The translations under genes and the position numbers were made by a program. From positions 1-48,344 of IMG/VR virus record IMGVR_UViG_3300033149_002193: DNA of 48,344 nt. One strand, 5' to 3'. Positions 6,709 through 13,598 of the stretch are shown one piece after another. The first letter of the stretch is position 1. Each line of letters starts with the position of its first letter. This DNA comes from a virus. A model generated the notes under the pieces. The model was not told the origin of the DNA, did no database searches, and saw only the letters and a list, made by a program, of their open reading frames with translations.

Positions 6709-7141
6709 AGTTACAGTGTTTATGGTAGACGGAGTACCTAGTAAAGTTTGTCCTATGTGCGAATTTCCTTTACCTTTAACTGCTTATGCTCAAGATAATA
6801 GTAAATCAGATGCGAGAACTTCACATTGTAAAGAGTGCCGTAATTTGATGAAAAGATTGAGAAGGGAAAAAGGGCATAAATTTAAGAAGTATAATCAAGA
6901 GCCACATAAAGTAAAGGCAAAAGCAAAGGTTAGACAGGCTTTAAAAGTTGGAATGCTTAAAAAGTCTAATCACTGTGAAGTATGTGACGCTCAGACAAAA
7001 CTTGAAGGGCATCATAAAGACTATTCAAAGCCTTATGAAGTTATCTGGGTATGTAAAGACTGTCACGCATTCATTCATAGTCAAGCATTTAAACGTCTCG
7101 GGGGAGGGAGAAATAATGGCAGAAGAAACCAAAGAAAGTAA
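6701..7141 (+). CDS. Double zinc-motif HNH-like protein (146 aa)
   Basis: The first zinc motif is VCPMCEFPLP with HCKECR downstream (about residues 16-45). The second is CEVCDAQTKLEGHHKDY with WVCKDCHAFIH (about residues 92-127), which is the pattern of phage HNH-type endonucleases with a two-Cys-pair zinc site and a His-His catalytic element. A basic linker joins the halves. It overlaps both neighbours (by 8 and 26 bases) and sits between the exonuclease and the ATPase. It could be a free-standing homing endonuclease or a structure-specific nuclease of the recombination module. Confidence 0.75.
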   Translation: MARVTVFMVDGVPSKVCPMCEFPLPLTAYAQDNSKSDARTSHCKECRNLMKRLRREKGHKFKKYNQEPHKVKAKAKVRQALKVGMLKKSNHCEVCDAQTKLEGHHKDYSKPYEVIWVCKDCHAFIHSQAFKRLGGGRNNGRRNQRK

Positions 7142-7937
7142 AGCCTTCTTGAATGCTCAGAAAATGGCTAAGGAACTTGCTGAGAAGTATAAGAATGATA
7201 AGAAGCAGCAAACTTTCAACCTTCTCCTTCTCGGTGAGATGGGTTCAGGTAAGACCTTTCTTGTAAGGACAGCCCGTAAACCCATTCACATAGACTCTTT
7301 TGATCCTGGAGGTTCTAAGGGCCTTGAGGACTATATTGCAAAGGGAGATATCATCGTCGACTCACGGTTTGAAAGTGAGAAGCCTATGAAACCCTTTGCA
7401 TTTAATGATTGGAAGGCGATCATGGATACTCGGGTTCGCGAAGGTTATTTTGATCACATCGGAACCTACATGTTGGACAGCAGTACTTCATGGTCAAAAG
7501 CAATCATGAATTCAATACTTAAAAAGGCTGGTTTGGCCGGAACAGCACCACGTTTTACGAAAGATTATACTCCACAAAAGGTAGCTATTGAAAACTCAAT
7601 CTATGAGTGTCTTGATCTTCCCTGTGACTTTATCCTTACAGGCCATTTAGAACCATTCAAAGATGAGTCCGACGGTGGGAGGGTAAGGTTTCGTTACATG
7701 ACTACTGGTAAAGGAGCGTTGGTAATACCTACATTATTTGACGAGATATGGGTTTGCGATCCGAAGGACTCAAGTAATGGAGTTGAATACAGAATACTAA
7801 CACAAAACACCGGAACAATCACTTGCCGTTCACGTCTAGCAAAGGAGGGGTTACTTAATCAGTACGAAAAGCCGGACATTAAGGCTATTCTTAAGAAGGC
7901 CAAACGTTCTTGTGAAGATAAACCTAAATTGTTGTAA
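7116..7937 (+). CDS. Sak4-like RecA-fold recombination ATPase
   Basis: I place the start at 7116 after GGGGAGGGAGAAATA; the frame is open further upstream, but that part overlaps the previous gene. The 273-residue product has Walker A GEMGSGKT (residues 40-47). It also has IHIDSFDPGG and a Walker-B-like TYMLDSS segment. Size and order fit Sak4-type single-strand annealing or strand-exchange ATPases of phages. The DUF669-like protein two genes downstream is the usual single-strand-binding partner, and a Cas4-like exonuclease lies upstream. Together they form a recombination cassette. Confidence 0.8.
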   Translation: MAEETKESKAFLNAQKMAKELAEKYKNDKKQQTFNLLLLGEMGSGKTFLVRTARKPIHIDSFDPGGSKGLEDYIAKGDIIVDSRFESEKPMKPFAFNDWKAIMDTRVREGYFDHIGTYMLDSSTSWSKAIMNSILKKAGLAGTAPRFTKDYTPQKVAIENSIYECLDLPCDFILTGHLEPFKDESDGGRVRFRYMTTGKGALVIPTLFDEIWVCDPKDSSNGVEYRILTQNTGTITCRSRLAKEGLLNQYEKPDIKAILKKAKRSCEDKPKLL

Positions 7938-7948
7938 GGAGGTGATTA

Positions 7949-8140
7949 ATGCCTGAAGTAAAAGAAATTAAGGTAATTCTTTCGGGCGGAACAGATGTTG
8001 AATTTACTGGTTTCTATCGAAGGGATTTGGAGACGGCAAATTGGCACTATTATCAAATAACAGATGGTGCTATTCTATCTTTTAGAAAGTCTAAGATGGA
8101 AGCAGTTCTTGAAGGCGATGATTATTTAACACTTACTTAA
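7949..8140 (+). CDS. Hypothetical protein (63 aa)
   Basis: The start follows AAGGAGGTGATTA. The 63-residue product is acidic and beta-rich. It sits between the Sak4-like ATPase and the DUF669-like protein and may be part of the recombination module. No family was recognised. Confidence 0.7.
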   Translation: MPEVKEIKVILSGGTDVEFTGFYRRDLETANWHYYQITDGAILSFRKSKMEAVLEGDDYLTLT

Positions 8141-8158
8141 TTTAATAAGGAGAACAAT

Positions 8159-8587
8159 ATGAGCTTTTTGGATGTAGACACTACTGATGCAATCGAACCC
8201 CAGGCAGTCGCAGGTGATAAAGAGTACAAAATTCGCATAGTTGGTTTCATCGAGAAACCGGATGAGGAGACTGGTGAACTGCAAAAGATCTGGATGACCA
8301 GGACCGGAAAACCTTGCTTCATGCCCATCTTTGAAATCCCTGATGAGCCGACCAGTAAGGAGTTTAACACTTATGTCGGCCTCCCGCATGATGATATGAC
8401 GGACAAGGAGAAGAATAATGCCTTATGGGCACTGGAATCCTTCAAGCGTTGCTTCTCTGTACCGGACGGAAGGATTGATCTTGAAGATGTTATCGGTAAT
8501 GAGGGTTGGGCTATCATAGGATTGAAAGAAGATCCTGAGTACGGAGAACAAAACTACATTAAGAAGTTGATTGTTCCTAAACGTTAA
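8159..8587 (+). CDS. DUF669-like single-strand DNA-binding candidate
   Basis: The 142-residue acidic protein begins MSFLDVDTTDAIEP. It continues with beta segments (EYKIRIVGF, CFMPIFEIP) and ends with NYIKKLIVPKR. The general layout and its place next to a Sak4-like ATPase fit the DUF669 family, which works as a phage ssDNA-binding partner for recombinases. The assignment rests on layout and context. A strong AATAAGGAGAACAAT site precedes it. Like the 3155 gene it is richer in G and C at third codon positions than its neighbours, suggesting high expression. Confidence 0.65.
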   Translation: MSFLDVDTTDAIEPQAVAGDKEYKIRIVGFIEKPDEETGELQKIWMTRTGKPCFMPIFEIPDEPTSKEFNTYVGLPHDDMTDKEKNNALWALESFKRCFSVPDGRIDLEDVIGNEGWAIIGLKEDPEYGEQNYIKKLIVPKR

Positions 8588-8596
8588 TCTAAATAT

Positions 8597-8618
8597 TGGG
8601 AGGGTTTCGGCTCTCCCA
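8597..8618 (+). other. Hairpin before the homing endonuclease gene
   Basis: TGGGAG (8597-8602) pairs with CTCCCA (8613-8618). No T-run follows. It separates the DUF669-like gene from the endonuclease and could attenuate readthrough or shield the downstream start. Confidence 0.35.
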
Positions 8619-8630
8619 TAAAGGTTAATT

Positions 8631-9107
8631 ATGCAAGAAATTTGGAAAACAGTTCCAAGATATCCTGATTGTGAAGTTTCTAATGCTGGAAGGGTTAGGT
8701 ATAAAGCACATATAAAACCTCCGATAAAGGGTACTACTAATGGACTACATGAACGTACTCAGCATAAAAATAGAGGTGGTTATCACAGTGTTAATATCTG
8801 TGGCAAAAAAGAGTTTGTCCATGTTTTAGTAATAGAATCTTTTATTGGTGCAAGACCTGTGGGTAACGTTTGCGATCATATTAATAAGAATCCTGCAGAT
8901 AACAACGTTAAGAACTTAAGATGGATTCCGGCTGGAACTAATCTGAAAAGGAGTAATGTAGGAAGTCCAGTTAAATTTAATACTGATAAAATGCAGAAAA
9001 TTAAAGACCTTTATAAACAAGGTTTTACACAAAGAGTTATCGCTATAAAATTTAATTGCAGTCAGGGTACAATATCTAATGTTATTAGAGGAAAGTTTGC
9101 TTACTAA
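8631..9107 (+). CDS. NUMOD4-HNH homing endonuclease (158 aa)
   Basis: The N-terminus (EIWKTVPRYPDCEVSNAGRVR) is the NUMOD4 DNA-binding module. It is followed by an HNH_3 core containing GGYHSVNI, HVLVIESFIG, VCDHINKNPADNNVKNLRW and NLKRSN. A C-terminal helix-turn-helix (GFTQRVIAIKFNCSQGTISNVI) completes the protein, as in typical free-standing phage homing endonucleases. It makes a site-specific break in a related genome lacking the gene and spreads by repair. Palindrome copy 4 and a terminator follow. A 5' fragment of a related gene is found at 11234. Confidence 0.9.
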   Translation: MQEIWKTVPRYPDCEVSNAGRVRYKAHIKPPIKGTTNGLHERTQHKNRGGYHSVNICGKKEFVHVLVIESFIGARPVGNVCDHINKNPADNNVKNLRWIPAGTNLKRSNVGSPVKFNTDKMQKIKDLYKQGFTQRVIAIKFNCSQGTISNVIRGKFAY

Positions 9108-9116
9108 TCGTTAATT

Positions 9117-9143
9117 TGCTACGTTCATAAAATGAATATAGCA
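9117..9143. repeat. Dispersed palindrome, copy 4
   Basis: TTGCTACGTTCA and TGAATATAGCA flank a TAAAA centre. It lies between the stop of the homing endonuclease and an intrinsic terminator. Confidence 0.8.
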
Positions 9144-9151
9144 TGACCACT

Positions 9152-9190
9152 AACCTTGGTCGGACTTAGTAACTCTGACCAAGGTTTTTT
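9152..9190 (+). terminator. Intrinsic terminator
   Basis: AACCTTGGTC (9152-9161) pairs with GACCAAGGTT (9177-9186), followed by further Ts to 9190. It closes the unit carrying the homing endonuclease; readthrough or an unseen promoter must serve the genes that follow. Confidence 0.85.
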
Positions 9191-9209
9191 ATACTTAGGG
9201 GATATATCT

Positions 9210-9443
9210 ATGACAAAGAGTGGGGGTAGTACACCGAACAGGTTAACTATTGACATAACCCCTGAACAGTACTATGATTTGAACAAGATCTTTGATTACG
9301 GAGAGCGCAAAATCTACTTTGCGGCCGTAGTTGATGCTACCATAGAACTGTACAATCGGGTTGGTAAGATAGGAATTTATGCAGTTATTTCAGGACAGGC
9401 AGAAATTCTCTCAACTTTGGCGAGTAATAAGGGAGTCGAGTGA
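9210..9443 (+). CDS. Hypothetical protein (77 aa)
   Basis: I place the start at 9210 (MTKSGG) after TAGGGGATATATCT; an in-frame ATG at 9156 lies inside the terminator and is rejected. The product is small with a mixed alpha-beta pattern. The stop overlaps the next start (TGATGG). No family was recognised. Confidence 0.6.
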   Translation: MTKSGGSTPNRLTIDITPEQYYDLNKIFDYGERKIYFAAVVDATIELYNRVGKIGIYAVISGQAEILSTLASNKGVE

Positions 9444-9691
9444 TGGCTACAATTGAAACTTTACACAGGAGCATTAGCAGTATGAGTGATGGGGAACTCT
9501 TTCCATTTATCCAAGAGATGCGAAATAGAAGGAGGGTTCCTAAGAAGGTTAAAAAGGCTACGGCAACGAAGATGGCAACAAATAAGAAGAGGGCCCAGCC
9601 TAAAGAGTTAGATCTTTTTGCACAGGCGGCTAATATGTCTAATGGTCAGAAGGCAGATCTTCTTAAAGCTCTTCAGGGCATGGTAAAGTGA
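9443..9691 (+). CDS. Small basic helical protein (82 aa)
   Basis: The ATG at 9443 overlaps the previous stop codon. The product has an acidic or neutral N-terminal helix, a very basic middle (RNRRRVPKKVKKATATK), and a C-terminal helix with LDLFAQAANMSNGQKADLLKAL. This looks like a DNA-binding or partner-binding protein. It resembles in style the H-NS-like or DNA-packing proteins of phages, but I cannot assign a family. Confidence 0.6.
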   Translation: MATIETLHRSISSMSDGELFPFIQEMRNRRRVPKKVKKATATKMATNKKRAQPKELDLFAQAANMSNGQKADLLKALQGMVK

Positions 9692-9699
9692 GGTGATGG

Positions 9700-9921
9700 A
9701 TGGTACTTATTTCTATAGACAGTAATACTATTCTAAACATTGGAAATGGTAATCTTAAAAGGGTTGAGCTTGACTTTTCATCATCAATAAAGGATTATAA
9801 AAGATTAGTAATTTATACTAATAATAGAGAATTTTATATTGAAGATCAGAAGCGTGTAGATTTGTTGTGGAGTTATTTTGCAGATAAAGCGATTGAAACG
9901 GAGGCGGAGTTATGCAGCTGA
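9700..9921 (+). CDS. Hypothetical protein (73 aa)
   Basis: The start follows GTGAGGTGATGG. The 73-residue product is beta-rich at the N-terminus with a C-terminal helix and overlaps the ParB-methyltransferase gene by 10 bases. The overlap suggests coupled translation. No family was recognised. Confidence 0.6.
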   Translation: MVLISIDSNTILNIGNGNLKRVELDFSSSIKDYKRLVIYTNNREFYIEDQKRVDLLWSYFADKAIETEAELCS

Positions 9922-11234
9922 TTAAAATATCACTCAGTGAAATAGAGTTTGGTGAAAGGTTTAGGGTTGAGTATGAGAACATAGATATGCTGGCAGAGAG
10001 TATTCGCTCAACTGGAAATCTCCAACTGATCTCTGTTAGTGTAAACCCTGAGAAGGAAGGTAAACCTTATCTCTTAGCTGTTGGTGGTAGGAGGTTTAAA
10101 GCCTTTGAATACCTCAATAAGCACTATGATGAAACGTATAAAGAGATCCAAGTCTGCTTCTATAACAAGGTACTCACCGAGTTGGAAAGGCGAAGTATTG
10201 AAGCGGCTGAAAATATTGAAAGGGAGAACTTTACCTACGCCGAGGAATGTGCTATTCTTAAGCACGTACATGATCTTCAGACCAGTATCCACGGCGAGAA
10301 GGTTGCGAAGACAGCAGACGCTCCTGGATGGAGTAAGAGTGATACTGCTAAGATGGTGGGTAAAAGTGCTGCTACAATTAGTCAGGATATAGAATTGGCT
10401 GATGCTATTGAGAAGTATCCTGAGCTTCAACTGGATAAGGCCAAGAATAAGTCTGATGCTAGGAAACGGCTTAAGAAGGCGCAAGATCTCCTGATGAAGC
10501 AGGAACTGGCCCGTAATTATGCTAATACCATTGGTAACAACGATGCGGTTAAGCAGAAGTTAATCAACTCATACATCGTCAAAGACTTTTTCGAAGGGGT
10601 TAAGACTGTACCTGATGGTTCCATTGATCTGGTTGAGATTGATCCACCATATGCTATTAACCTTAAGAAGAATAAGAAAGAAAATTCTTGCTACGGTTAC
10701 AATGAGGTTGATCTGAATGACTATGAAGAGTTCATGCGATCAACTCTTATTGAGACCGAAAGGGTTTTAAAATATTCTGGTTGGGTAATTCTCTGGTTTG
10801 CTCCTGAACCATGGTTTGAAGTAATGTTTAAACTTCTTGAAGAGGTCGGACTTAAAGCTACTCGTATGTGTGGTGTTTGGATGAAGGGGTCTGGTCAGTC
10901 TATGCAGCCTCAGCATCGGCTTGCTAACTCGTATGAGATGTTCTTTTATGCTACTAAAGGCAAACCTCATTTGGCAAAACCTGGAAGTACTAACCAGTTT
11001 GTTTACCCACCTATCCCTCACACCCAGAAAATTCATCCTACAGAACGGCCTACTGAGTTAATTGAAGATATAATAACTACATTTGTTCGGCCTGGCAGTC
11101 AAATAATGGTTCCTTTTCTAGGAAGTGGTAAAACTATTACCGCCGCACATAAGGTTAATGTAAATGCCTTTGGATTCGAAATTACTCAGTCATATAAGAA
11201 TAGTTTTATTATAAAAGTTCAAGAGGAGTTTTAA
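9912..11234 (+). CDS. ParB-like domain fused to an adenine/cytosine-N4 DNA methyltransferase
   Basis: The 440-residue product starts with a ParB/sulfiredoxin-type domain (about residues 1-110) with the GGRR signature near residues 58-61. A helix-turn-helix region follows (WSKSDTAKMVGKSAATISQDIELADAI, about residues 140-165). The C-terminal half is an amino-methyltransferase with DPPY near residue 244 and the AdoMet-binding FLGSG near residue 402, the order typical of beta-class enzymes. It probably methylates N6-adenine or N4-cytosine in DNA and is targeted by the ParB and HTH parts. Likely roles are protection from host restriction or control of phage DNA. The target site is unknown. Confidence 0.88.
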   Translation: MQLIKISLSEIEFGERFRVEYENIDMLAESIRSTGNLQLISVSVNPEKEGKPYLLAVGGRRFKAFEYLNKHYDETYKEIQVCFYNKVLTELERRSIEAAENIERENFTYAEECAILKHVHDLQTSIHGEKVAKTADAPGWSKSDTAKMVGKSAATISQDIELADAIEKYPELQLDKAKNKSDARKRLKKAQDLLMKQELARNYANTIGNNDAVKQKLINSYIVKDFFEGVKTVPDGSIDLVEIDPPYAINLKKNKKENSCYGYNEVDLNDYEEFMRSTLIETERVLKYSGWVILWFAPEPWFEVMFKLLEEVGLKATRMCGVWMKGSGQSMQPQHRLANSYEMFFYATKGKPHLAKPGSTNQFVYPPIPHTQKIHPTERPTELIEDIITTFVRPGSQIMVPFLGSGKTITAAHKVNVNAFGFEITQSYKNSFIIKVQEEF

Positions 11235-11419
11235 TGAAAGAAATATGGAAAACTATACCTAGATATCCTGATTGCGAAGCATCTAATTTAGGTAATGTTA
11301 GATATAAAGAAGGATGTGTTCCGGCTAAGTGCTATACTGGTCGATATAGACCAAAACATAAAAGTAATGTTGGATATTTCAATGTCCGTATTTGCTCTAA
11401 AGTAGAATTAATCCATTAA
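11234..11419 (+). pseudogene. 5' remnant of a NUMOD4-HNH homing endonuclease
   Basis: The 61-codon frame starts EIWKTIPRYPDCEASNLGNVRY. It matches the first third of the endonuclease at 8631, including GYFNVRICSKVELIH against GYHSVNICGKKEFVH. It stops exactly where the HNH core should begin. The nuclease catalytic part and HTH are missing, so only the NUMOD4 DNA-binding module could be made. The start overlaps the stop of the methyltransferase gene. It is a decayed copy left by an old homing event, or less likely a kept DNA-binding fragment. Confidence 0.75.
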
Positions 11420-11436
11420 TAAAAGGAGATATTACA

Positions 11437-12009
11437 TTGACTGAATTATTTTTTGACACCGAAACCTCAGGATTTCATCGTAAGGGGTTGGAACCTAATG
11501 ATCCTAATCAGGCATGGGTTGTTCAGTTAGGTGCTATACTTAGTGATAAAGATCACATTTATGCCGCAGTTAATATTACTATTCGGCCTCAAGGGAGAAC
11601 TATAAATCCTGGAGCACAGAAAATTCATGGAATCAGTGTGACTCAGGCTAATAATGGTGTAGGCGAGTTTGCCACCGCTGCCATGTTTGCTAATATGATA
11701 ATGCGCAGTGATACTCTTGTATGTCATAACTTCAATTTTGACATTAAAATGGTGAGAGATCTTCTTATTCGTAATGACATGAATCAGGCATCTGAAACTC
11801 TTAATAGTACTTCATCATACTGCACCATGCAAAACTCAACTGATTTATGTAAACTTCCTGGACGTTGGCCTGGTAAATTCAAGTGGCCGAAGTTGACTGA
11901 ACTGCACAAGTTCTTATTCAATGAAGATTTCTCTGATGCTCATAATGCAATGGCTGATGTCATGGCTACAAGAAGATGCTATTACGAATTAAGAAAAAGG
12001 GGGTACTGA
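11437..12009 (+). CDS. DnaQ-like DEDDh 3'-5' exonuclease
   Basis: A TTG start follows AAAAGGAGATATTACA. The 190-residue product has the three exonuclease motifs. Motif I is FFDTETSG (D7, E9), motif II is VCHNFNFDIKM and motif III is DAHNAMADVMA with the His four residues before the Asp. It would remove 3' nucleotides from single-stranded or mispaired ends. The polymerase encoded downstream also carries an exonuclease domain, so this one more likely serves recombination, RNA or nucleotide turnover. The stop overlaps the next ATG. Confidence 0.85.
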   Translation: MTELFFDTETSGFHRKGLEPNDPNQAWVVQLGAILSDKDHIYAAVNITIRPQGRTINPGAQKIHGISVTQANNGVGEFATAAMFANMIMRSDTLVCHNFNFDIKMVRDLLIRNDMNQASETLNSTSSYCTMQNSTDLCKLPGRWPGKFKWPKLTELHKFLFNEDFSDAHNAMADVMATRRCYYELRKRGY

Positions 12010-12209
12010 TGGATAACTGGAAATTTTATAGAAAGGCAATGGCTCAGGAAATGAGGCCTTATATTCCTGGTGAGGATTTGAGTGGGGTTTCAATAAGTTC
12101 TGAAGATACTCCTGAATTAGGTGGAATGATTGCTCGTAATGTAAACAATCATGCAGATCAGTGGTATATTGCAAAAAATTTTTTCATTGCTAATTATGTG
12201 GAGGTCTGA
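12009..12209 (+). CDS. Conserved phage protein (66 aa)
   Basis: The ATG at 12009 overlaps the previous stop (ACTGATGG). The 66-residue product contains EMRPYIPGEDLSGVSIS, then DTPELGGMIARN and NHADQWYIAKNFF. This is a pattern I associate with small conserved phage proteins encoded near nucleotide-metabolism genes. Its biochemical role is not known to me. Its stop overlaps the deaminase start. Confidence 0.7.
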   Translation: MDNWKFYRKAMAQEMRPYIPGEDLSGVSISSEDTPELGGMIARNVNNHADQWYIAKNFFIANYVEV

Positions 12210-12688
12210 TGATGGGTAAAGATGTGACATGGTCAGAGTATTTCATTCATGTGGCTGATCAAATAGCAATAAGAAGTAAATGTCTTAGTCGACAGATAGG
12301 AGCTGTGATTGTAAGAAATAAGTCTATTCTTAGTACCGGCTATAATGGCCCACCTAAGGGCTATTATCATTGTGGTGTTGAGTCAGGACTTAACAAATGC
12401 CCTCGGCAGGTTAAGGGTTATCGTTCAGGACAGGGACTCAGTGAATGCCCCGCTGCTCATGCGGAAGTTAATGCTATTGCTCAAGCGGCGTGTAATGGGG
12501 TGTCGGTAAGAGGGGCGACTCTTTACTTGAACACAGTAAGTCCCTGTAAAAACTGTATGGCAACTATTATTAACTCCGGGATTGCAAGAGTGATTTGTAA
12601 GGATAGGGGTTACTACGATGAACTCGGTCCTCATATGGCGAAAGTTTGTGGGATTAAGTTGTTACATTATAAAGAGGTTGATGAGTAA
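12209..12688 (+). CDS. dCMP deaminase
   Basis: The 159-residue product has the zinc and catalytic motif HAEVNAI (His84, Glu86) and SPCKNC (Cys113, Cys116). A Cys/His-rich insertion before the active site (residues 54-80) is typical of dCMP deaminases. It converts dCMP to dUMP, raising the dTTP supply. The polymerase of this phage carries a uracil-DNA-glycosylase domain, so control of dUMP in DNA may matter here. The gene overlaps both neighbours by one base. Confidence 0.9.
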   Translation: MMGKDVTWSEYFIHVADQIAIRSKCLSRQIGAVIVRNKSILSTGYNGPPKGYYHCGVESGLNKCPRQVKGYRSGQGLSECPAAHAEVNAIAQAACNGVSVRGATLYLNTVSPCKNCMATIINSGIARVICKDRGYYDELGPHMAKVCGIKLLHYKEVDE

Positions 12689-13071
12689 TGGAGAAATATA
12701 GTAGGCTTACTCAAGTAATAAATGAAGCAGCTGATCAGGCAATCATTGGTAAAGGTAAGCAACGTCATGCCTGTGATCAGAAGTTTGAAGATCAGCAGAT
12801 TTGTCAACTTAATCGTTGGTTAGATAAGTCTCCCATATCAGGAATACTTTTTCAATTATGTAAGAAGGCTCTTGAATGTAATCAGCTTGATCCTAAGGCA
12901 GCAATTCATGAGTTAAGAGGGGTGATTAACTATGCTGCAGCAGGGATTATTCTTATGGAGGAGCGTCATATTCCTAGTATGATTATAGATCCTAATATGA
13001 ATATAGAAGATCTTAAAGATGTAGAGCCTGGAAAATTAGTACGAGTTGAACCTCCAAGAATGTTTCCTTAA
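12688..13071 (+). CDS. MazG-like or dATP/dGTP diphosphohydrolase-type protein
   Basis: The 127-residue product contains GKGKQRHACDQKFEDQQI near the N-terminus. A helix follows with KKALECNQLDPKAAIHELRGVINYAAAGIILMEE, where acidic residues on a helix resemble the metal-binding site of all-alpha NTP pyrophosphohydrolases. Its place directly after dCMP deaminase supports a role in nucleotide pool control. The family assignment is tentative. Confidence 0.55.
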   Translation: MEKYSRLTQVINEAADQAIIGKGKQRHACDQKFEDQQICQLNRWLDKSPISGILFQLCKKALECNQLDPKAAIHELRGVINYAAAGIILMEERHIPSMIIDPNMNIEDLKDVEPGKLVRVEPPRMFP

Positions 13072-13088
13072 AGGTTAAAGGATCACTT

Positions 13089-13577
13089 ATGACTTATGAT
13101 AAATCATTCTTTAAGATTTTTGACCTATCTCATAAGTGGCAGTTTTATAACATGCTCCAGGAACATGCTTATGATCAAGGATTTGAGTATGTTTCTGAGG
13201 CAATATATTACTTTTATGTCACTGAGCAATTAAGCACGAAGGCAGTAGGGCAAAAAATAGGGATGGGGCATGGAGGTGTTCAAAGGATACTTGCAAAAAT
13301 GAAAGTTCCTGCCCGAAGTAATAAGTATCCTATGATTGCTACTTATGGGAAGTATAACTTTGGCGGACGCTTCCATATTAAAACTATTCACCAACAAAGA
13401 AGGATCTGGTTTACGTGTGGTAAGATTGACACTGAAAGAAACCTTTACAGCTGGATACGTTGCAGTCGTTGTTACATGCAAGTCGTGGCAGATGAGGAGT
13501 TAACTTATACTCAAGTAATAAAGACACTTAATAATCATATATGTAGAAAGAATGAAAATGCTACGTTCAAAAATTGA
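13089..13577 (+). CDS. Helix-turn-helix DNA-binding protein (162 aa)
   Basis: After an N-terminal alpha region, residues about 40-75 read AIYYFYVTEQLSTKAVGQKIGMGHGGVQRILAKMKV. This is a helix-turn-helix like those of Mor/sigma-type regulators or endonuclease-associated HTHs. The C-terminal half has CSRC and HICRK and may bind zinc. The last codons (NATFKN, stop) are encoded by palindrome copy 5, so the repeat supplies the end of the gene. It may regulate phage genes or be a homing-related protein lacking a nuclease core. Confidence 0.6.
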   Translation: MTYDKSFFKIFDLSHKWQFYNMLQEHAYDQGFEYVSEAIYYFYVTEQLSTKAVGQKIGMGHGGVQRILAKMKVPARSNKYPMIATYGKYNFGGRFHIKTIHQQRRIWFTCGKIDTERNLYSWIRCSRCYMQVVADEELTYTQVIKTLNNHICRKNENATFKN

Positions 13578-13585
13578 TAATAGCA
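13559..13585. repeat. Dispersed palindrome, copy 5
   Basis: TGCTACGTTC and GATAATAGCA flank an AAAAAT centre. It overlaps the 3' end of the upstream gene, supplying its TGA stop, and abuts the ribosome binding site of the polymerase gene. Confidence 0.85.
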
Positions 13586-13598
13586 AGGAGGTTTACTG

